Shown: in pieces, positions 36,600 through 44,671 of the stretch | How positions within the stretch are numbered: the first letter of the stretch is position 1 | Layout of the letters: every line of letters starts with the position of its first letter | From: Portulaca oleracea | Lineage: Eukaryota; Streptophyta; Magnoliopsida; Caryophyllales; Portulacaceae | Assembly: GCA_029582165.1 (NCBI GenBank) | Contig: CM055869.1 | Coordinates: forward strand, 7,162,425-7,226,424 | DNA length: 64,000 bases | Direction of reading: 5' to 3' | The notes under the pieces: model-generated | The model's database searches: none | What the model was told of the DNA's origin: nothing | What the model saw: only the letters and a program-made list of their open reading frames with translations | Translations under genes and position numbers: made by a program

Positions 36600-37531
36600 A
36601 AGGTAAAAGTGGACATAGCAACTGGTATTTAAAACCAGCAACTATCCTTGTAAGAATCAGCTACTGGCCCATTTGTCCAGCAACTGATTTACTTTTCTCG
36701 AACTACGATGGCCTGATTCCACACATTGTGGATACGTAGGAAGCTTTACAAAAGCCCCCACCAATTAAAATTTCCTAATTTTGACTTTCTGCTTTAAAAG
36801 CAACATTGAACTCTCGGGTTCAATGGCACTTGAAATAAAATATAAGGCTCGAATTTTCAAAAATCCAAGTTCGGAGATCTTTGCGGATTTCGGATGTCAA
36901 AATGGACTTTTTTGATTTTAGGTTTTCGGTTCATTTCAATATTGGGCTGTGGAACCTCACAGATCCGCAGATTTTCTTGTTTGGGGCCTAAGATACTCGC
37001 ACTATTTTGGAGCCGTTTTGGGCCAAATCCGCGGATTCCTCCATTTTCTCGGGCCAAAGTTTCTTGGTAATTTACGCGATTTATGTTTTGACCGAAAATA
37101 CCCAGTTTGAGAGCAATTCGTGTAGATCCGCGGATTTATGTTTTCGGACTTTCTTTCGTTTTCAAATTCGCGACCAGTATTACTCAAAATACTCGGTGAT
37201 ATTTTTCGAGCGATTTTAGCGAGTTGCGCGGATTTCACCTTTCCCCCGGCTTGTTTTCTTTCTCTCTCTCTTTTAGGTTTCCTTCGTAATGCAAAAGTCT
37301 GTTCGGATTTTACATTTTTTTTTTATGGGCAGAAGTTCTCGCAAATTTCACATATATGGTAGAAAATTCTAGGAAATTTCAAGAAATATGATTCTTTATT
37401 ATTATTTCCAAACAGCAAAAAGAAAAGCATGCAAATTTATAATTTGCTACTCAAACGTTCATCAGCATTCTAAAAAAAAAACACACTTAAAAGGAAAAAA
37501 CACAAATCTAAAGGCAAGTAGCATCAGTTCT
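36600..37531. other. Noncoding segment between pol stop and antisense gene 1, S3
   Basis: Equivalent to the S1 and S2 segments. It has the conserved post-pol motif at 36699-36744. GCGCGGAT words are partly broken here (for example 'tccgcggattcc' near 37030 for 'tccgcgcggattcc'). Confidence 0.6.
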
Positions 37532-39020
37532 TCAGTCCTGTTTAAGCTTCTTCTCAGCTTCAGGAGCAATACTAGACCTTGACCCTTCACCCTGTGAGGA
37601 TGTTCTTCTGGGCCTCTTTTTGATGTTAGAGTCACTGGGGGCTTTCTCTTTACTTTTCCCAGTGTCTTAGGAATGGCCGAGGTAGAGTGTTGTCAGGTCT
37701 AGGTTCCTTGATTGTCACAGGTCTTTCCCTAGGATGTGTTGTAGTAGTTGGGGGGCGATTCCTGGTTGATAGTGGGTCTATCCCTTTTCCTTCCTGATCT
37801 TTCAGCTGTTTCCTAACAGTAGGGTCTTTCTCGATTATCCATTGGCGATATGCCATAGATACATATGTGCTTCCTCCTGTTGTAGGGACAGCAAGAGTAG
37901 GCCTATTCATCCAGTAGTCTTGCCAAGATCGGACCTTGGAGGCGTCATTAGTGATGACCCTAGGGTTAGGTGGGATGCAGTCTAGTGAGGGGATCCATTG
38001 CTTTCTCCTGATTTGACGCTTGGCTCTTTCAGGGAAATAATAGGTTGTGTGTGTTAAGCCCACAAGTCTCACGAATGGGCATCGATGGTCGACGGTGACT
38101 ACTTCTCTTATTCTCCACCAGGTAATGTGCCACTTGACGATCATTTCTTCGACGAACCATTTCAGCCACTTGTCCGTCGAACGTTCCTTGTGTTTGCGGG
38201 CACGTTGGCAAAATTGGGTCATCCGGAAGGTAACTTCGTTCTTTGGGGGCGCCAAGAAGCGGGTATGCTCCATCAACCATATCTGCAATTAAATTCCAAA
38301 GAAAATCAGGTCCACGTGGATTTTCGAAGACAGAAGTCCGCGCGGATTTGTGAACAGTAAAGTGGGGAAGGTGCGAAATCCGCGTAGATTTCGGAGAGTT
38401 GTAGAAAATTTTTTACCTGAAGCAGCAGGGGGCTTCCTGAAAATTCACCTTCAGGTTCGTTACAAAGCCGATCCAGGCATAGGATAGTCTCAGCTACTAT
38501 CATTGGTGCTAGATTTTGGTCGTCGCGGAGGCTTTCGCTAATGTTGATCAAAGAAGCAGGACCGCTGTTTGTGCCGCCATGGTAAAAACAGAAGCCACCT
38601 AGTAAGCATAGGATTAGGGCCCTAACTTTTCTCTCAACGTGTTCGCTTCTTTTGAACATGGAAATTAAGGGCAGAAAGTTCACTCTTTCACCCTCTAAGA
38701 TTTTCTCTAAGTCATTTCTTTCTAAGCCTAGGAGAGAAGTGTACCTAGGTGAGGTATTTTTGGAGGAAGTTGGGATGACTGGTGGAGGTAAACTTAAAAC
38801 TTAGTATTGCTTGAATTCTTCGGGAGAGGGCACAATTCTTTTTCCCAAATCTAAACAAATGGAGTTCAGTGGTCCCGAATTGAGCGGCTCTAAGGAAATC
38901 CCACATTAGCCTTACTTGCCTGAGGCTAATTAGGGTGTGTAAGTTGTATCTTTTCAACTCTTCTTTCTCAGCAAATGAAAGGGAAAGAATCCATTGATCG
39001 AGCTCTTTTTGGAAAGACAT
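37532..39020 (-). CDS. Antisense gene 1: two-exon DUF7745/PMD-like protein, copy S3
   Basis: Exon 1 is 39020-38417, the intron 38416-38283 (134 bp, GT-AG) and exon 2 38282-37532. This copy keeps the base lost in S2, so exon 1 ends SGSPLLLQ in phase 0 and joins IWLMEHTRFLAPPKNEV without a break. The join GSPLLLQ-IW..EH is a typical PMD/DUF7745 core segment. Small indels near 38785-38885 (exon 1) and 37668 (exon 2) differ from S2. Between S2 and S3 every part of the frame is intact at least once. The gene lies antisense to pol and converges with it, and its promoter should lie near 39020-39800. Confidence 0.72.
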
Positions 39021-39813
39021 GTTTTGAAAGAAGAAGAGTTTGTGGAGTTTTCTATGAAGGCTGGGAGCACAAAAGCTAGGAGGGAAGGTGAGTTTTTAGG
39101 GAGAATTTGCGCAGATTTTATAGTGTAGAAGTCAGGAGTACGATGGAATTCCACGAGAGCTTGGCAGTACCAGTTTTGATAGGAATCAGAGGCTTAGTTG
39201 GGAGTTAAGATCCGGTACAAAGTCTGCGCGGATTTGGTAGCTGATGTTGAACAGGACTCAAATGGGAATGGCGCGGATTTTTTGAAGAATTCTGGCCCAG
39301 ATGTGTCGTCGGGTTGGCGCGGATTTTTGACTGGTTTGCCCGGTCTCATCGGCGCGGATTTTTGGTAGGATTTAGGCTTGAATTTAGCTGGGCCGACCGC
39401 AAAGTGGCGCGGATTTGGGCCAATTTCTGGCGAAGTTAGCACGGATGCAGGCCCAAATGCTGGGGGCTGCGCGGATTTTTTGGAGTTTTTGGGGATCATA
39501 TTGAATCTGTGGTTTTGATAATAACATTTGTATATTTTCCGGCTTTGTTCGGAAGTTGTTTTTGGGATGTTGTAAAAAGCTTGTTTGTCCTTGATAATTT
39601 ATGGAATTCGTTTATTGACCACAGCTCCGCTCTTGTCTTTGTTTTATGTTGCATTGCATATGGTTTTGGTTTTTAATTTTAAAATAGACAAAATTAGATA
39701 AATAATTAAGAGTGTCCATACATAAGCACTGCATTGCATTCATGTTAAGCATTAATAGAGTAAATTGAAAATTCACAGAGTCGATCCTCTAAGCATTATA
39801 CATGGTCTCTCCC
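39021..39813. other. Spacer between antisense genes 1 and 2, S3
   Basis: Equivalent to 13565-14379 and 26362-27157. GCGCGGATTTTT words lie near 39270, 39320, 39352, 39406 and 39470. It holds the upstream region of antisense gene 1 and the 3' flank of antisense gene 2. Confidence 0.55.
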
Positions 39814-42682
39814 TCAATCATCTTCTTCGTCGGATACCAAGTCTATGGCGGGCCCGATGGGCCGTAGCGTCCACCGGTTGAGGTGTAGGGTTACGCGGTG
39901 AGGAAGCTCCATCCTCCGCCGCAAGAAGAAGAAGGCCGATCTTCTTGATATCCTCCGGAGTGAACTCATTTGAGAAGAGCTAGAGCATCATATGTATGAA
40001 CTCGTCAGATTCGCCCACGTGAAGGAGCCGGATAATGTCCTTGCAAACAGGGCTTGCAAGACCGGGTTAAGCTCGATTATCGCCAGATTCTTGTTTAACT
40101 GGTTCTTCTTTACCTAGAAAATATGAAGAAGCAGAGTCGAAGAAACCGGTGTTGCTTGAGGAATGCATGCTAGGAGTAGGGATTTCAGGTTGAGCTTCCT
40201 TGAAATCTACCGGTGCTTGATGGAAATCACCTGACCATCTCCGTTGGGGGTAGTCAGAGTACCCTTGGGACAAGGACATACTGCCGAACATCTGATCCAA
40301 CATAGAAGTATCAGACGCCTGTGAAGCAGCATCACTTTCACTTATATATCTCCCATAGGCACGTGTTCGGGATGACCCTCGAGCGCCGGCAAAACTCATA
40401 GTACTGGAAGACTCGATAGAGTGATCGGTATCATCTTCGGGGATGATGGGGATGTTGGGAACGTAGCCATGGGACTGAATTCCATAGGTGGTCGTCCCGC
40501 TGCTAATACCGGAGGGTCCTGCGCCGCTACCTGAAGGGCCTGCACCCGGTGTCATATGAAAACCTCCTCCTCCTAAATCAATGTCATGGTCGCTTTCCTC
40601 TTCTTCCTCATCACCATCATGTGCATGGAAAGCAATGGGTATAGCTCCGCCACCGCCTATGTTCTGGCCATTGTTGTCATCATCATCGTCATCGTCATCA
40701 TCATCGGCATCGTGACCTCCTTGGCCCCTACCATAGTGGTGGTAATGACCTCCTCCTCGTGGTTGTCCCCTACCGCGACCTCCACCGCGCCGAGGCCCAA
40801 AACCCATTTGACGCCGATATCGTCTCTGCATGTCTTGAATTTCATCACAGAGGCCGTATATAAGGGCAATGGCCTCCATAGTTTGTTCCCGACTCCACTG
40901 CAAGCAATTTTCTTTTATAAGGATAAATACTTGGACATAGGGTTTATTCATTATTTTGAAACTAAGAACCTTACCCCAGGGCTGTTCGAGGACAAAGGGA
41001 GCTCGGGGCAGTTTCTACGACGACGTCTGAAACCAAGTGGGTTGGGGACTGCTGGTGTTCCAGTGCCCTACAAATTAACCAGGGTTAGTTACAACACAAG
41101 GGCGAAAGTCGCAAAGGGGTTCTTACAGTACTCACCATGCGTCCCATGAGGCGTGGTCGAATGGATGCGGCATAGTTGGCCCCCATGATCAGCAAATTTC
41201 CAATGGGAATCCCCATGAGATTAAGTTCAAGCTCATTGAAAGTCAAGGAGCGGGGGTAGAACATCTTGGCCGGTGGATTGACTGGTACCAGCGGAGGCCA
41301 TACATGCATGCATTGGTGGGTGACCCTTTCCCCGCAGTACCAGATGAAAGTGAAAGGACCTTCAAATAAGATCCTTCTGCAGTTGATGTCCTGTAATGTA
41401 TCGAGGTCCGGAAGCTGATCTTCCGTAACCTCGTAAGCCGCCCAAGGGTCCAAAGCGCACTAAACATGCGTTAGTGGTGAGCTCGATGGTTTTAAAAGTC
41501 TGGTTGGAAGAAAAGGAAAGGTCATACCTGTCCTGGATTATTCAGTATGCCTCGGAAGAGCTCCAGGTGCTCTACCCGACGTTTTCTAACCAGTAAATCG
41601 TCGCGCCCCCAACGAAGAGAGATTGGAAAGACATCACCAGCATTAGATTGGGGAGACAGGCCCTCGAAGTATTCGTAGAACCATATCTGCAAAGAGTAGG
41701 AGTTAGTTTTTCAAACTACAAGCAGGTAGGTAGATGGCAAAAGAAAAGGAGATACCTCTATGACTTTCCACAAGCCAGACAGATAGGTGTTGTTCTGCTC
41801 GAGTTTTGATTTAGGGACCCGCACACCCGAACGGAGTCCCCGGAAGAGACAGGTATAAGCTGCCGCACCCCAAGCTAAGTTGGAGAGATTATCTAGGTCT
41901 GCCAAATTACCTAGATAGTGGAAAAATACACGACTACCACGGCCAAGAAAATGGTAGTACACAGAAAAATGGCAAGTATCACTCGCCGTCTTTGTGCATC
42001 CGTGTACATTTCGTCCCAGAAGTTGCCCTTCAGGACCTCATCGAAAAGCACGGAGTATCGGAAACTCCGTGTGTCTTGTATGGTGCCCATGATTGGGCCG
42101 AACAGGGCTATTTGTTGGGCTTTGTCGTGGCCCAAGTCATTGGAGTATTGTAGGGGCACCCCGCCGAAAGATAACCCTGTAATCATGGCAAAGTCAAGAG
42201 GGGTAATAGTCATCTCATACTCTGGGAAGTGAAACGTGTTGGTTGTATCCCAAAAACGTTCACTTAATGCACGCACTACGCAATGGCCAGTAGGCTCGCG
42301 CATTGCATGTAGAGCATTGAGAAAATGGCTAAAACCAGCTTCCCTGATGGTGTCTTTTGCTGGAAAACCCAATTGTTCCAGCTCATCCAGCAGTCTCATC
42401 ACCTTACCGATTGCCCCATAGGCCTGGATATTATCGGCCTGCAAGGTAAAATTGTACATGAGATTTCTGAGTGAATTCAAAATGTCATAGTTAGTGAAGA
42501 AAGTGACGTACCGTGACTTGGGTGACGAAGTGAGAAATATGTACATCACGACAATAAAGGAGATCCTGGCCATCCCACGGATGAGGGCCGGCCCAGTCTC
42601 GGCTCATGTTGCCCATTTGGGCTAAGTCAGCGGCCCATGCTTCCTTCTTGGGATGATACTTAGTGGGTTTTGTTGTTGGCAT
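39814..42682 (-). CDS. Antisense gene 2: plant mobile domain (PMD) protein, five exons
   Basis: Modelled from GT-AG splice sites, all phase 0. Exon 1 is 42682-42512 (MPTTKPTKYHPKKE...), exon 2 42438-41756, exon 3 41686-41528, exon 4 41459-41136, exon 5 about 40981-39814. Exon 2 has RALSERFWDTTNTFHFPEYE followed by MTITPLDFAMITGLSFGG, the PMD signature. Exon 3 starts IWFYEYFEGL. Exon 5 is low-complexity: an RGG-rich stretch (RRGGGRGRGQPRGGG), a run of about ten Asp, then Ser/Gly-rich sequence ending VSDEEDD. PMD proteins (MAIN/MAIL1) are nuclear and act in silencing; transposon-borne PMDs are known. Odd points: exon 2 has one frame step near 41940, and exon 5 has a stop at the tandem breakpoint (40067) that one CHG-site base would remove. 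Start and exon 5 acceptor (AACAG|CCC) are inferred. Confidence 0.78.
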
Positions 42683-43715
42683 GGTGGAATACTACAAGAA
42701 AGACTCAACTCAAGTACAAGATTATTCAATACTCGAGCAAAGTCGAACATTAGAAAAACATAAGCTTATACGCAGAATTGAACAACCAAGACTGAAGCAA
42801 TTTTGGGCCCATTGGTGAAGATCGGCGCGGATTTCGGGCCGAAGGATTTTGGGCCAATTTTGGTTGGGCTCACGCGGATTTTACATCAGTTTTGGGCCAA
42901 AACAATTTTGGGCCCATTTGGCTGGATTGGCGTGGATTTTGGGCCGAAGGTTTTTGGGCCTATTTTGGTAGGGCTCGCGCGGATTTTACATCAGTTTTGG
43001 GCCAAAACAATTTTGGGCCCATTTCATGGGACTTGCGCGGATTTTGGGCTGAAACTTTTTGGCCCATGTTTTTCCAGGTCTGCGCGGATTTGTTTAGGGC
43101 CGAAGGATTTTTGGGCCTATTTTTAGTCAGGCTGGCGCGGACTTCAGATCTGTTTTGGGGGAAAATTTTTGGGCCTGTCTCGTGGAGGTTGGCACGGATT
43201 TAGGATAAGTTGGCCCAAAATTTTGATGAGTTTTGCAGACAGTGGTCGGGCTAAATTTAGGAAAATTTACATCATGTACGGGCAAGTCCAAAACTTAATT
43301 AAATTTAAGTTCAAGACTCCATAATAAGTGCATGGGTTTCAATATTTCAACACAAGATTTTCTGCCCAAACACATATACAAGCTAATTCATGCAAACTCA
43401 ACAAAATGCAAGAAATTAAGTGAATTTCTACATATACACCTAATGGATACTTGAATGAACTTGAAGCGTGTGAAAACATACCTATTTTGATGGGAATTGC
43501 GCAGATCTGAACCGGGTAGGACGCTCAAGCAAAGTAACAGGAGTTGCGCGGATCTGCAGAGGATATGAACAAATTTTCAGCTCAAGTGTTTACAGTATAA
43601 AGAAAATGGCCCAAAAGTGACCCAAAACTGTAAGAATGGCGCGGATTTTTCTAAGTTCTGAAGAAATGTCGAGCTTTTAACAGTCGCAAGCTCCAGAAAA
43701 TGCAAAGGAAGTGTT
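42683..43715. promoter_or_regulatory. Upstream region of PMD gene with TGGGCC/GCGCGGAT repeats (105-bp period)
   Basis: From 42795 to 43230 the words TTTTGGGCC and GCGCGGATTTT alternate. A block (gggctc.cgcggattttacatcag...) at 42866 recurs at 42971, a 105-bp period. TGGGCC is the site II word bound by TCP factors in many plant promoters, and the region lies directly upstream of the antisense gene start. A promoter role is inferred. 43260-43715 is AT-rich with a few further GCGCGGAT words. Confidence 0.5.
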
Positions 43716-44117
43716 GAGTTTTGAAGAAATTTGCGCGGATTTCTTCACATACTCAGAAGTTGGAAATTCGAACAAAATGGCTCAAAAGTTTCTGGAGTTG
43801 CGCGAATTTCAGCTGGGTACCTGAGAATGGCGCGGATTCCTCAGGGTGGAGTCGGAATTTACTTGAGAATGGCGCGGATTTCAGCTGGGGAGTGTGGGCC
43901 TGGTTGGTGTCGCGCGGAGTTTTGAAGAAATTTGCGCGGATTTCTTCACATACTCAGAAGTTGGAAATTCGAACAAAATGGCTCAAAAGTTTCTGGAGTT
44001 GCGCGAATTTCAGCTGGGTACCTGAGAATGGCGCGGATTCCTCAGGGTGGAGTCGGAATTTACCTGAGAATGGCGCGGATTTCAGCTGGGGAGTGTGGGC
44101 CTGGTTGGTGTCGCGCG
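43716..44117 (+). repeat. 201-bp tandem duplication
   Basis: 43716-43916 and 43917-44117 are two nearly identical copies of a 201-bp unit starting GAGTTTTGAAGAAATTTGCG. I see one clear mismatch (tttacttgag against tttacctgag). Each unit has four GCGCGGAT-like words. A continuous frame crosses both units because 201 is a multiple of three, but it resembles no protein. Confidence 0.9.
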
Positions 44118-44394
44118 GATTTTGCCTGAAGGTGGTGTCTCCGGTCTGTTGAGCTTTGCGCAGCTGCGGTGGGGAGATGGAGAATGAAGATGGGTTTGAG
44201 TTATGAGGTTATTAATGGAGATGACAAGATAAGAGTGGATAGAGAGTGAGTGGGTGAGGAAGAGTGTGAGAGGCTTTAATGTCTTGGGGATAAGACAAGT
44301 GGCCAAAGGGAGTTATCTCAACTTTCCTTTATTTTACTTTTATTTTTCGCAATCAAATACTTACAGATTTATCCTTTTCAGGAAAAGAACATAA

Positions 44395-44612
44395 CAAGCC
44401 TGGACAATATCCAGCAGCCAAGCTAGCTATAAATCAAATTCCGGATGTCTTTCAAGCTACCCTTGGAAGTTGAAGCCTGGACAACGTCCAGCAATTAATT
44501 AGCATCGGACTACCTCCGGTCAGAAGTCCAAGCTACCCTTGGATCGTTTAAGCCTGGATAATTTCCAGCAAGTAAAGTCAACAAGATCGGACTACCTCCA
44601 GTTGGCTACGAG
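44395..44612 (+). repeat. Short stem-loop repeats before the PPT
   Basis: Three copies of a potential hairpin, CCTGGACAATATCCAGCA, CCTGGACAACGTCCAGCA and CCTGGATAATTTCCAGCA, lie among two copies each of AAGCTACCCTTGGA and ATCGGACTACCTCC. The block directly precedes the polypurine tract. A role in packaging, termination or second-strand priming is possible but not shown. Confidence 0.6.
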
Positions 44613-44655
44613 AGTTTTCGCGTATACTTTGACTTTCGTCTTACTCAGACTCAGT

Positions 44656-44671
44656 CAAAGTGGGGGCTATC
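44656..44671 (+). other. Polypurine tract of the Tat/Ogre-type element
   Basis: CAAAGTGGGGGCTATC ends directly at the LTR start TGTAGACACC. It is the plus-strand primer site for reverse transcription. Only one PPT is present in the whole array, at its right end. Confidence 0.8.

Larger units (their letters stand above)
27432..40071 (+). repeat. Tandem unit S3 (third copy)
   Basis: It begins at the same LTR position as S2. At its right end the sequence does not jump to LTR but continues into the complete antisense gene 2. The duplicated segment ends at TTAAG (40067-40071), whose AAG is shared with the LTR breakpoint. Confidence 0.9.

Noticed and set aside
40586..41149. Plus-strand 187-residue frame opposite the PMD last exon
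   Set aside because: It is the complement of the Asp repeat and RGG tail. The minus strand has splice sites and a PMD signature, this one has none.
42803..43203. CRISPR-like or satellite array
   Set aside because: The repeats are short and irregular with a 105-bp higher period, without regular spacers, and the genome is eukaryotic.
43721..44152. Plus-strand 143-residue internally repeated frame
   Set aside because: It is produced by the 201-bp tandem duplication, whose length is a multiple of three. It has no family motif and no initiation context.
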